Both the position numbers and the translations under genes were made by a program. The notes below the pieces were generated by a model that did no database searches, was not told the DNA's origin, and saw only the letters and a list, made by a program, of their open reading frames with translations. Source: Pseudoxanthomonas sp. PXM03 (GTDB taxonomy: Bacteria > Pseudomonadota > Gammaproteobacteria > Xanthomonadales > Xanthomonadaceae). From it: DNA of 64,000 nucleotides. The DNA lies in assembly GCF_014852005.1 (NCBI RefSeq), contig NZ_JACVAU010000002.1, positions 930,001 to 994,000 of the forward strand. Direction: 5' to 3'. Below are positions 45,062-52,677 of this stretch, piece after piece (the stretch's first letter is position 1; every line of letters begins with the position of its first letter).

Positions 45062-45580
45062 ATGCCCGCCTGGACCGATCACATCCGCGACGTGCCCGAC
45101 TTCCCCAAGCCCGGCATCCTGTTCAAGGACATCACGCCGGTACTGGCGCACGCGGTTGCCTTCGCCGATGCGATCACCTCGATGGCCGAACCCTGGCGTG
45201 ACGCAGGCATCGACGCGGTGGTGGGCGTGGAAGCCCGCGGCTTCATCCTGGGCGCCGCGGTGGCGCGCGAACTGGGAGTCGGCTTCGTGCCCGTGCGCAA
45301 GCCGGGCAAGCTGCCGGCGCACACGCTGGCGTTGGACTACGGGCTGGAGTACGGGCGTGATCGCCTCGAGATCCACGCCGATGCCATGCCTGCGGGCGCG
45401 CGCGTCATCGTGGTGGACGACGTGCTGGCGACAGGTGGCACGCTCAAGGCGGCCGTGCAGCTGGTCGAGCAACAGGGCGCCACGGTGGTCGGGACAGGCG
45501 TACTGGTCGAACTCGGCTTCCTGGGAGCGCGCAGCGCGTGGACCCATCCCGCGCCGCTGTACGCATCGGTGGTGTTCTGA
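45062..45580 (+). CDS. apt: Adenine phosphoribosyltransferase
   Basis: 172 residues; converts adenine and PRPP to AMP in purine salvage. The start MPAWTDHIRDVPDFPKPGILFKDITP is the family N-terminus. The flexible loop region (VEARGFILGAAVA), and the PRPP site VIVVDDVLATGGT (about 115-127) with the acidic pair, are complete. Length is normal. It has its own TAGCAT-type box and no obvious operon partner. Confidence 0.95.
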   Translation: MPAWTDHIRDVPDFPKPGILFKDITPVLAHAVAFADAITSMAEPWRDAGIDAVVGVEARGFILGAAVARELGVGFVPVRKPGKLPAHTLALDYGLEYGRDRLEIHADAMPAGARVIVVDDVLATGGTLKAAVQLVEQQGATVVGTGVLVELGFLGARSAWTHPAPLYASVVF

Positions 45581-45616
45581 CATCCATCGCGTCGCCGTCT
45601 GGCGCGGTCACCGCGC

Positions 45617-45826
45617 TCAATCGATGACGCGGCTCACATAGGCCCCGGTGCCGACGACCAGGAAAGTGTCGTTGTCGATGCGACGTACGCGGCTTCCATC
45701 CTCCAGCACATACCTCGGCATGTCGGGAGCGTCGCCATGCGTCGCATCGCCTGCGTTGCCACGATGTACCTCGATACGGCAGCGACGACCTTCAGCATCC
45801 TGCGCCGTGAAGACATGGGTGCTCAT
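45617..45826 (-). CDS. Small protein of unknown function, 69 aa
   Basis: 69 residues from the ATG at 45826, with AGGAG seven to eight bases upstream; a much longer frame upstream is unsupported. The sequence begins STHVFTAQDAEGRRCRIEVHRGN and ends in a beta-like RYVLEDGSRVRRIDNDTFLVVGTGAYVSRV. The pattern of short strands suggests a small beta-rich protein; no family is recognised. It lies next to the candidate small RNA region on the same strand. Confidence 0.65.
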   Translation of the reverse strand: MSTHVFTAQDAEGRRCRIEVHRGNAGDATHGDAPDMPRYVLEDGSRVRRIDNDTFLVVGTGAYVSRVID

Positions 45827-46259
45827 GCGGGTGCTCCTGACACCAGGGTGCCCAAGCATAGGCGGCGAACCGTTAAGCGGACTGAAGCGGAATGTGATCA
45901 ATCCGTGTGTGCGCAAAAAAAACGAGGGGGAGGCATTGCACCTCCCCCTCAGGCGCCGAAGCGCGATACCCGTCATGTGTCGGGCATGACGGGCTGCGAG
46001 CCGGTTCCTTGGGGATCGGGCCGGCCCACCTAGCTGTCGGGCGGGGAGCGCCGACAGATAGTCTTCGGGAAGAGGCGATGTCGCGCAGGCAGCTGCGCCT
46101 GCAGAAGCATTCCCCCTCACCACGTGATGAATCCGCGGATGCATGTCGCGCCATGACACCGGGCCATCACGCGATGCAGCGCGGGCTACCGCACCCGGGG
46201 GAGGCTTTCCACCGGGCGCCCTGCTTTCCACTTCCTGTACATGCCGCGCGAAACGCGCC
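45827..46259. other. Intergenic region between the 69-aa gene and the IS5-type gene
   Basis: 433 bp without a convincing gene. The part 45915-46060 holds the candidate small RNA on the minus strand. From about 46061 to 46259 there are only frames that mirror other frames; the stretch probably includes the RNA's promoter, although no clear -35/-10 pair could be assigned. Confidence 0.55.
45915..46060 (-). ncRNA. Candidate structured small RNA with C-rich loops
   Basis: Reading the minus strand from about 46060, at least four hairpins occur in order. A 7-bp stem (46057-46051/46040-46034) has a loop containing CUCCCC. A GGGC/GCCC-closed hairpin (46027-45991) has GAUCCCC in its loop. A perfect 9-bp stem (45993-45985/45977-45969) has loop CCCGACA; it shares its first bases with the previous helix. 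A GCGC-UUCG-GCGC tetraloop (45964-45953) follows. The end is a perfect 10-bp terminator (45950-45941/45933-45924) and eight U. The 5' end is not fixed. It could be an independent RNA or the 3'UTR of the orphan IS5-domain gene. Confidence 0.65.
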
Positions 46260-46742
46260 TCACGATGCGCGCATTGCCCGGCTGAGATGCTTGGTGTTGT
46301 TGCGATGGAGATAGCGTTCGACCAGGGCCTGGAGGTCTCGCCCACGCTGGTCCTGCCGATCGAACCGCGCAAGTACCTCGTTCCAGTTGCCGTCCTGCGC
46401 CCAACGGATGAACCGCACATAGATGCCGTGCCAGGAGCCGAATTCGCGCGGCAGATCCGACCAGTACGCGCCGGTCTGCGCCACCCAGAGAACCGCTTCG
46501 ATAAACCGGCGCGCATTGCCGCCGTGGCGCGCACGCGCGCCAACCCGGCCCGGGAGCGCCTGCATCAGGAAACTCCATTCCTCCGCACTAAGCCGCTGCG
46601 TAATCGGCCATTGGCTGATGGCACGCGGGCCCAGCCCCTGGGGCAGAGGCCAGGATTGCGGCCCTGCAACGAGGGGGTGCTGACGTGTCACGAGTTCGTC
46701 GCCTTCTTCACGCAACGTGCCGATCAATGCCTCATGCCGCAT
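46260..46742 (-). CDS. Orphan IS5-type transposase N-terminal domain protein
   Basis: 160 residues. Residues about 50-125 match the DUF4096-like N-terminal domain of IS5-family transposases: RLSAEEWSFLMQALPG, ARRFIEAVLWVAQTGAYWSDLP and FGSWHGIYVRFIRWAQDGNW. The catalytic DDE domain that normally follows is missing, and no remnant was found downstream, where the candidate small RNA lies. No terminal inverted repeats were found either. It is either a remnant of an insertion sequence or a domesticated DNA-binding protein. An extra N-terminal tail of about 48 residues is unlike the usual transposase. Confidence 0.7.
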   Translation of the reverse strand: MRHEALIGTLREEGDELVTRQHPLVAGPQSWPLPQGLGPRAISQWPITQRLSAEEWSFLMQALPGRVGARARHGGNARRFIEAVLWVAQTGAYWSDLPREFGSWHGIYVRFIRWAQDGNWNEVLARFDRQDQRGRDLQALVERYLHRNNTKHLSRAMRAS

Positions 46743-47017
46743 GCGGAAACCCTCGGGCCGCCGCGAGGGAAAATCCCCGCCTCATGGCCAGATCGGCTGA
46801 AAGACCCCTACCACAGACTCTTTTCACGCTATGCATGACACCCCTCTTGCTGGTCGACCGTTCGCCCGGAAACACCCAGGCCCCCCACTTCCCATCCCTT
46901 GGCAGGGATGCCTTCTCCACTGCGACGTGACCCGCGAATGCGCCGTTACGGCTTGCATGTCCAAGCGCAGCCGGGTCATATATGGGACGAGATCGTGATG
47001 AAAGGCACAGTCCGGAC

Positions 47018-47680
47018 ATGAGAGAGAAGAGGGACCCGGATGGCGCTGGACCTGATACGAGCGGCATGCTGCACCCCCGAGACAACGAGGATCTGGCCCC
47101 GCCGGACCCGGATTCGGTCACCCAATTGCTGCGCAACGTGGAGAACGGGCAGCCCGGAGCCTGGAACCAGATCTACGCGTTGCTGTACCGGGACCTGCAC
47201 CAGATTGCCCGGTCGCAGATCCGCCAGCAGCGCCGCAGTCATGTGAGGTCTCCTACCTCGCTGATCAGCGAGACCTGGCTCAAGCTCGCCAGCGCCGATT
47301 TCAGCGTCGAGAATCGTGCCCACCTGGTCGCGCTGGTGGCGCGCGCGATGCGCTTCGTGCTGTTGGACGAAGTGCGGCGTGCGCTGGCGGAAAAGCGCGG
47401 CGAAGGCATGGACCTGTTGCCGCTGGACGAGAACACGGAGCCGGGTCAGGGTTCACGGCTGGAGCAACTGCTGATCCTCGATCAGGCGTTGAACGACCTT
47501 GCCAAGCTGGATGCCCGGTTGGCGCAGGTGGTGGAGATGCGCTATTTCGGGGGCCTCAGCGAGCTTGAGATCGCCGGCGTGCTGAAGGTGACCGAGCGCA
47601 CCGTGCGCCGGGATTGGCGCAAGGCGCGCGCGTTCCTGTTCAGTCACCTTGGCGACGGTGAACTGCCTGAACCGTTCTGA
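47018..47680 (+). CDS. ECF-type sigma factor of the kinase-linked group
   Basis: 220 residues if the ATG at 47018 is used; the ATGs at 46982 and 47066 (204 residues) are alternatives. Sigma2 contains SVTQLLRNVENGQPGAWNQIYALLYRDLHQIARSQI, and the segment SPTSLISETWLKLA is typical of this group (TIGR02999 type). Sigma4 is LAQVVEMRYFGGLSELEIAG with VTERTVRRDWRKARAFL as the recognition helix. Genes of this group are usually followed by a membrane Ser/Thr kinase. Here only a short protein with a kinase-like N-terminal segment follows. Confidence 0.88.
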   Translation: MREKRDPDGAGPDTSGMLHPRDNEDLAPPDPDSVTQLLRNVENGQPGAWNQIYALLYRDLHQIARSQIRQQRRSHVRSPTSLISETWLKLASADFSVENRAHLVALVARAMRFVLLDEVRRALAEKRGEGMDLLPLDENTEPGQGSRLEQLLILDQALNDLAKLDARLAQVVEMRYFGGLSELEIAGVLKVTERTVRRDWRKARAFLFSHLGDGELPEPF

Positions 47681-47833
47681 CCGGGCAGCGCGCGTATCTT
47701 TCATTACGCCGCACGTCCGGGATTGCGGCCGGAAGGCGAATGATCCCGATGTGAGCGAAAACCTTCCCCTCCCTCAAAGATTCACGGCCCCGGAAGCGGA
47801 GCCGTCCCCGTCGTCTGACAGGGCGGCGATGGG

Positions 47834-48115
47834 ATGAAGGCCTGCCTGACGCTCGCGCTGGAACTGTTCGACGCCTATTCCGACATGGGCGATGAAGAGC
47901 AGGCCGCGGCCCTGGCCGTCCTGAGACGGTCCGATCCAGCGCTGCATGACGCGCTGGTCCAGCTGCTGGTCACCGATGCCCTGGACCATGAAATGGACGT
48001 GCCGCCCTGGGTCGGCCACGCGGGCGCAGGCGACGCCATGCCAATGGACGAACTGCCGGATGGCGCGACGGCGGAACCGGCGGAACCGGCGGGCCCGCGC
48101 GCCCGGCAAGCCTGA
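47834..48115 (+). CDS. Short protein resembling the N-terminus of sigma-linked Ser/Thr kinases
   Basis: 93 residues. The start ALELFDAYSDMGDEEQAAALAVLRRSDPALHDALVQLLVTDA resembles the helical N-terminal segment of the kinases and anti-sigma-like proteins that accompany TIGR02999 sigma factors. No kinase domain follows; the frame ends in a Pro/Ala-rich tail and the next gene is unrelated. It may therefore be a truncated kinase or a small stand-alone regulator of the sigma factor just upstream. The match is from pattern recognition only. Confidence 0.6.
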   Translation: MKACLTLALELFDAYSDMGDEEQAAALAVLRRSDPALHDALVQLLVTDALDHEMDVPPWVGHAGAGDAMPMDELPDGATAEPAEPAGPRARQA

Positions 48116-48224
48116 TGACGGCACCACGCTGCGGCTCGTCGCGCACGCCGATGCAATGCGGGGGAGCCCTGCGGCGCGATGCTGCCGTCTCGGACCACCG
48201 TCCGCGTCATGAGGGCACGCTGCC

Positions 48225-48863
48225 ATGTCTCCCATGCAGGGCTATCCCGCCGGGCGCACCGCGCTGCTCTTCGTAGACCCCTACAACGACTTCCTCGCGG
48301 AAGACGGAAAACTCTGGCCGCTGGTGGCCGACATTGCGCGCAGCGTGGATCTGCATGCCCACCTTCGCACCGTGGTGTCCTGCGTCAGGCAGGCGGGATT
48401 GCCCGTGTTCATCGTGCCGCACCATCGCTCGGAGCCGGATGATTTCAAGGGTTGGGACCATCCGACGCCGTACCAGTTGGGCGCGGCACGCGTGCAGCCC
48501 TTCGCAAAGGACAGCTGGGGCGGCGAGTGGCACCCGGATTTCGCGCCTCAACCCGGCGACATCATCGCCAAGGAACACTGGGGAGGCAGTGGCTTCTCCA
48601 ACACCGACCTCGATTATCTGCTGAAACAGCACCGCATCACCCACGTGATCCTGGTGGGCCTGATCGCCAACACCTGCATCGAAACCACGGGCCGGTTCGC
48701 CTCTGAGCTGGGCTACCACGTGACCCTTGTGCGCGATGCCACCGCAGCCGCCAGCGCGGCCGCGATGCATGCCGCGCACGAAATCAACGCCCCCACCTAC
48801 GCGCACGCCATCCTGACCACCCAGGGCCTTGTCGATGCGCTGACGGCACGTGCGCGCACCTGA
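48225..48863 (+). CDS. Isochorismatase-family cysteine hydrolase
   Basis: 212 residues. The catalytic triad of the family is visible: Asp18 in LLFVDPYNDF, Lys116 in IIAKEHWGG and Cys151 in IANTCIETTG. The fold covers nicotinamidases, isochorismatases and N-carbamoyl hydrolases; the long loop after the Asp does not settle which. It is likely cytoplasmic. It lies downstream of the sigma gene pair but 109 bp away, so linkage is uncertain. Confidence 0.9.
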   Translation: MSPMQGYPAGRTALLFVDPYNDFLAEDGKLWPLVADIARSVDLHAHLRTVVSCVRQAGLPVFIVPHHRSEPDDFKGWDHPTPYQLGAARVQPFAKDSWGGEWHPDFAPQPGDIIAKEHWGGSGFSNTDLDYLLKQHRITHVILVGLIANTCIETTGRFASELGYHVTLVRDATAAASAAAMHAAHEINAPTYAHAILTTQGLVDALTARART

Positions 48864-48876
48864 CCGGCTCCGCGCC

Positions 48877-49620
48877 CTACATCCGCGATGACCAGGCTGC
48901 GTAATCCGTCGGCGCGATGCGGGGGGCGCCCGTGGGCAGCAACGTGTCGTCGTCCAGCGACACGCCGAAATACAGGGCCCCGGAGGTAGCCCTGACCTCG
49001 CGCTTGTCACCGCAGGTTCGCAGGTGGTCTGCAACGAAGGTCGCCATCGGGCGCGCCTCCGGCCCGGCAATCTCCACGATGCCTTCCTCCGGCGTCGAAT
49101 CGACCACGACCGCCAGCATGGCGGCCACGTCATCGGCCGCCATCGGTTGCATGCGCGCCATCGGCAGCAGGATGTCTTCGCCCTGCACGCCGGATTGCGC
49201 GATGCCATCCATGAATTCGAAGAACTGGGTCGCACGCACGAGGGTGTAAGGCACCCCACCCGCCCGGATGCGTTGCTCCTGCGCCCACTTGGCGCGGAAA
49301 TAGCCGCTTCCCTGCAGGCGCTCTGTACCGACCACCGACAGCGCCACGTAGTGACGCACACCGGCGTGCGCTGCGGCAGCCAGCAGGTGTCCCGTGGAGG
49401 CTTCGAAGAATGCCTTCACCGCCGCATCCTCGAACGAAGGCGCATTGGCGACATCGACCACCACATCGGCGTCCTCGAGTGCGGCCGCCACGCCTTCCCC
49501 GGTCACGGCGTTCACACCGGTGGACGGCGCTGCGGCCACCACTGCATGCCCCTCGGCCGTGAGCAGCGCAACCAGGCGCTTCCCGATCAGACCGGTACCT
49601 CCCACAACGACGACTTTCAT
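48877..49620 (-). CDS. NmrA-like NAD(P)-binding oxidoreductase
   Basis: 247 residues. The Rossmann motif GGTGLIGKRL is at 7-16. The protein lacks the SDR Tyr-x3-Lys motif, but contains YFRAKWAQEQRIRAGGVPYTLVRATQFFEF, which is typical of atypical extended SDRs (NmrA/YwnB-like). Those act as redox sensors or as quinone or ether reductases. ATG 49620 matches the family start. It converges on the isochorismatase gene. Confidence 0.88.
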   Translation of the reverse strand: MKVVVVGGTGLIGKRLVALLTAEGHAVVAAAPSTGVNAVTGEGVAAALEDADVVVDVANAPSFEDAAVKAFFEASTGHLLAAAAHAGVRHYVALSVVGTERLQGSGYFRAKWAQEQRIRAGGVPYTLVRATQFFEFMDGIAQSGVQGEDILLPMARMQPMAADDVAAMLAVVVDSTPEEGIVEIAGPEARPMATFVADHLRTCGDKREVRATSGALYFGVSLDDDTLLPTGAPRIAPTDYAAWSSRM

Positions 49621-49924
49621 GGATCGACTCCCTTGGACTGGATGGAATGGCAGCGCTTCGAACCGCCATGCCATCCAGGACGCCGTACCGCGTCACGGCG
49701 TGACAGCCTGCCGGTCGCGGCCGTTGCGCGCGTTTCCCGCCCGCATGCTGAGGCATGCGTCGCAATCCGGCTCACAGTCACGCCGAACGCCTGCCGCGCT
49801 GCCCCGTTCATCATCACGACGGAATGTGGAAGTGCGACGGTGTTAGCAACCGGCCACCCGGGGGTTGTCGCTAGCATGGCGTGGTCGGGCCGTCACCGGC
49901 CCGGTTCTCGCGCAAGGAGCGCAC
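49621..49924. other. Divergent intergenic region
   Basis: 304 bp between the divergent NmrA-like gene and the 140-aa gene. It contains a TAGCAT box at 49872-49877 for the plus-strand gene, and GTTAGCAA slightly upstream. No ORF or repeat was found. Confidence 0.5.
49872..49877 (+). promoter_or_regulatory. -10-like box TAGCAT
   Basis: TAGCAT in the context GCTAGCAT, 47 nt before the ATG at 49925, leaving room for a leader with AAGGAG. Confidence 0.4.
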
Positions 49925-50347
49925 ATGACCACACATGCGGCCGCCGGATTCGCCGGCACCTGGCACCTGCTACCCGAGCAGTGCGACTACCAACTCGGGC
50001 GCCCTCCGCGGAGGGGGCTGTATCAACTCGACTGCGCCGCCGACGGTGCGCTGTCGATCGCGTCGGAATGGCTGGGCAAGAACGGCAAGCGGCATCGGGC
50101 CGCCTTCGACGGCCGTGTCGACGGCACCCCGTATCCGTACCACAGCACGCCGCATGCCGATGCGCTGAGCTTCGAGTCCGTATCTCCCACGCAACTGCAC
50201 TCCACCACCTGGCACGACGGCCGCGAAGTGCAATGGTCCGAGCGCGAGCTGGTCGATCCGGACACCCTCGTGATCCGCATGCGCGGCCATCTCAGTGATG
50301 GCCGCTGCTACACCAATGTCGGCGTCTACCGTCGCCAGGACAGCTGA
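49925..50347 (+). CDS. Protein of unknown function, 140 aa
   Basis: 140 residues, starting at the ATG at 49925 with AAGGAG seven bases upstream. The sequence has the look of a small beta-barrel: AGFAGTWHLLPEQCDYQLG, GLYQLDCAADGALSIASEWL, then LSFESVSPTQLHSTTWHDG and VIRMRGHLSDGRCYTNVGVYRR. The G-x-W start recalls lipocalin-like or THAP4-like beta-barrels, but I cannot assign a family. No signal peptide. A bidirectional terminator follows. Confidence 0.75.
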   Translation: MTTHAAAGFAGTWHLLPEQCDYQLGRPPRRGLYQLDCAADGALSIASEWLGKNGKRHRAAFDGRVDGTPYPYHSTPHADALSFESVSPTQLHSTTWHDGREVQWSERELVDPDTLVIRMRGHLSDGRCYTNVGVYRRQDS

Positions 50348-50399
50348 CGCCACGGCGGAACGCCACGCCTGCCACACACCCCTCAGCAACTGACACAAG

Positions 50400-50422
50400 A
50401 AGGGCGCCCATGGGGCGCCCTT
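50400..50422. terminator. Bidirectional terminator
   Basis: A perfect 10-bp stem (AAGGGCGCCC/GGGCGCCCTT) with a 3-nt loop between the convergent genes ending at 50347 and 50470; T-rich on the plus side (CCTTTG). Confidence 0.75.
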
Positions 50423-50469
50423 CCTTTGCACGTCGTTCCCGGCCGTTCACGTCCGGGACCGGATGCGGG

Positions 50470-51306
50470 TCATCGCGTCTGCACGCAGTTCTGCAGCCAC
50501 AGTACGCGCTTGAAATCGTCATAGCGCAGGAACTGGCCCTTGAACGTCACCTTGTCGCCCTTGCGGAACGTCAGCACGTTGGCCAGCTGGTTGGGACGGA
50601 ACAGGCACGCCACGCCCACGCGCGGCTCGTTGTCGCCCGGCACCTGGATCAGCATCTTGCTCTGGTCGGGGATCTCGAAGGACACGTTGTAGTCCTCGCC
50701 ATCTTCCTGCACGTAGTCCACCCGGCCACGCAACGCGTAGTTGCGGCCCTTGTGGCGCGCGGTGACGGCCACGGCATTGCCTTTGGCTTCACGCGCGATC
50801 TCGCGCGAGAAAATGAAGACGTCCTTCACCGTGACATCGGCGTTGTTCTGCGTCTTCGCGCCCTGGGCCGCGGCGGCACGGCCTTCCTTGCCCCCCTTCA
50901 ACTTGGCGAACAGCGTGCACATATAGGGACGCATGGCATCGGCTTTGGCGATCTGGCCCTTCTCGGTCTTGACCGTCATCTGCACGATCGCGTCCTTGCC
51001 CTCGGCGCTCACGTTGATCAGGGTGGGAATGGCGCGCGTGGTGCCGGTGGAACGCTGTTCGACCAGCATGGAACCGGTCTCCGCATCCTCGGTGATCACG
51101 TCCATCTTCTCGGCGATCATGATGCCGCGCAGCTGGCCCATCGCATCCTTGACGGTCGAGTCCGGCACGGTGACGCGGCTGCTGAAATCGGTGCCGGAGA
51201 AAATGCTGCCGGACTTGCTGAAGTTGTCCTCGCATTCACCCGCGATGGCCGCGGGCGCCACGCTCGACAGGGCGAGCGCGATGGCGGCAAGTAGCTTGTA
51301 GGTCAT
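50470..51306 (-). CDS. Exported protein with C-terminal OB-fold (tRNA_anti-like)
   Basis: 278 residues from the ATG at 51306. Signal peptide of about 22 residues (ending AIA). The central domain (SRVTVPDSTVKDAMGQLRGI, TVKTEKGQIAKADAM) is unrecognised. The end, FRKGDKVTFKGQFLRYDDFKRVLWLQNC, has the pattern of the tRNA_anti-like OB-fold found in exported bacterial proteins, where it is not known to bind tRNA. A periplasmic or outer-membrane location is likely; function is unknown. Confidence 0.75.
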   Translation of the reverse strand: MTYKLLAAIALALSSVAPAAIAGECEDNFSKSGSIFSGTDFSSRVTVPDSTVKDAMGQLRGIMIAEKMDVITEDAETGSMLVEQRSTGTTRAIPTLINVSAEGKDAIVQMTVKTEKGQIAKADAMRPYMCTLFAKLKGGKEGRAAAAQGAKTQNNADVTVKDVFIFSREIAREAKGNAVAVTARHKGRNYALRGRVDYVQEDGEDYNVSFEIPDQSKMLIQVPGDNEPRVGVACLFRPNQLANVLTFRKGDKVTFKGQFLRYDDFKRVLWLQNCVQTR

Positions 51307-51513
51307 GTGGTCCTCACATAGTGGAAGTGTCTGGGGTCCGGATACGACGGGCGGCGCTTCCTGCCCGCGCCAGACCCGGCCCCCCGGCATTCTTGCAAGG
51401 GGGACCGTGCACCACAAGCAGCCCGTGCCTTCGCGCGCTGCACCTGCCGTACCGGGTCCACGATCCACCTGCCATAGAATGCGCAATCAAACTTCAAACG
51501 CGCATCAAACTCC

Positions 51514-51966
51514 ATGACCGCAGGACTCTGCCGTTCCCACCGCCATGGGGTTCTCCGCATTCCGGCGCTGGCAGCGTTGTTGCTGGTGGCGGGGATGGCC
51601 TGCGGCGGCGAGCCGGCCGCCCCGCGTGAACTCCCTCCGGACGTCCAGGCCGATGTCACCGCGATCGCCGGGCACCTGGCGCAGGTGAGCGACACCTCGC
51701 CGGCCCTGTCATGCGACAAGGCCGTGGAGAACGCCCGCTGGGGCGTGGAGACCATGCTGGAGGTCGGCGAGAAGAACCTGCGCGCCGGCTACATGAGCCA
51801 GCCCGCCTACGATGCGGCCATCCCGGCGCTGAAGCGCCTGCTGGCTGCACTGGCCGCGGAAGACTGCGCGGCCGCCACCGGCGCGCGGCGCGACTTCTAC
51901 CAGTGCATGTCCAGCGACTACAACCACGTCTACGCATGCGGCAAGGCCCATCCCTTCGATCCGTGA
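51514..51966 (+). CDS. Exported protein of unknown function, 150 aa
   Basis: 150 residues. The N-terminus (about 1-31) is a long signal sequence with the Cys in VAGMACGGE, which could serve as a lipobox acceptor. The mature domain is helical (DVQADVTAIAGHLAQVS, ENARWGVETMLEVGEKNLRAGYMSQ) and has four cysteines that may pair (SCDKAV, EDCAAA, YQCMSS, YACGKA). No named family is recognised. It is divergent from the OB-fold protein gene. Confidence 0.7.
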   Translation: MTAGLCRSHRHGVLRIPALAALLLVAGMACGGEPAAPRELPPDVQADVTAIAGHLAQVSDTSPALSCDKAVENARWGVETMLEVGEKNLRAGYMSQPAYDAAIPALKRLLAALAAEDCAAATGARRDFYQCMSSDYNHVYACGKAHPFDP

Positions 51967-52077
51967 TGGGCGCGTGGTTGACCATCCGCGAGGCGCGGGC
52001 CACCCTTCCAGCATGAACATCCAACCCTCACTGGCAAAAGCGCCGACGGCGCTGCATGCATCGCGGCAGGACGACTG

Positions 52078-52656
52078 ATGGCGGCGCTGCGACTTCCCGA
52101 CTGGTTGCAGGAATGGGCGAGCCTCGCGATTCCCGTCGCGCAGGCGCTCGGGATCCTGCTCGCCGCCTGGCTGCTGTTGCGCCTGCTGCGCATCGTGGTG
52201 CGCCGGATCTGCGATCACTACCGGTTGCCCGCGCAGGTCGCCGTCAGCGCGCGCCGGTTGCTCGGCGTGCTGCTCTACGTTTCGGCCTTCATGCTCGCAT
52301 TGGGGCGGCTCGGCGTATCGGGCAGCGTGCTGTGGACCGCGCTGACAGGCTTCACCGCCGTCGCCGCCGTCGCGTTCTTCGCTGCGTGGAGCGTGCTGTC
52401 CAACATCTTCTGCAGTGTGCTGATCCTGACCACGCGTCCGTTCCGCGTGCACGACCACATCGAAGTGCTGGAGAACGGCGACAAGCCCGGCCTGCGCGGG
52501 CGCGTGATCGACATCAATCTGCTTTACACCACCTTGCTGGAAGAAGACGCGCTGCGCGGCGACACCGTGCTGCAGATCCCCAACAGCCACTTCTTCCAGC
52601 GCACCACGCGGCGCTGGCGGTCGGGTTCGCCGCCCGCGACCACCTCGCCCGAATAG
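52078..52656 (+). CDS. Small MscS-family mechanosensitive channel
   Basis: 192 residues. Two membrane helices (about 18-38 and 58-80) precede the pore helix TM3 (GFTAVAAVAFFAAWSVLSNIFCSVLILTTRPF), then the MscS beta-domain begins: HDHIEVLENGDKPGLRGRVIDINLLYTTLLEEDALRGDTVLQIPNSHFFQ. The full-length MscS (286 residues) has a further alpha/beta C-terminal domain that is missing here. Short forms of this kind occur in other bacteria. The last 15 residues look unrelated. It converges on the chemoreceptor gene. Confidence 0.85.
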   Translation: MAALRLPDWLQEWASLAIPVAQALGILLAAWLLLRLLRIVVRRICDHYRLPAQVAVSARRLLGVLLYVSAFMLALGRLGVSGSVLWTALTGFTAVAAVAFFAAWSVLSNIFCSVLILTTRPFRVHDHIEVLENGDKPGLRGRVIDINLLYTTLLEEDALRGDTVLQIPNSHFFQRTTRRWRSGSPPATTSPE

Positions 52657-52677
52657 TCCACCAGCGCGGGCGCCCGA

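Noticed and set aside
46186..46578. A second reading frame over the IS5-type gene
   Set aside because: It is an overlapping alternative frame without transposase motifs; the 46260-46742 frame carries the domain.
45907..46838. Plus-strand ORFs opposite the small RNA and the IS5-type gene
   Set aside because: Mirror frames, no domain or ribosome site.
46892..46910. CATCCC-N6-GGGATG hairpin before the sigma gene
   Set aside because: Only six base pairs and no T-tract; too weak to call a terminator or a regulatory element.
47649..47837. A 62-codon ORF with a TTG start overlapping the sigma gene end and the next start
   Set aside because: It begins inside the sigma gene. An ATGA overlap with 47834 exists, but the sequence shows no coding signal apart from this.
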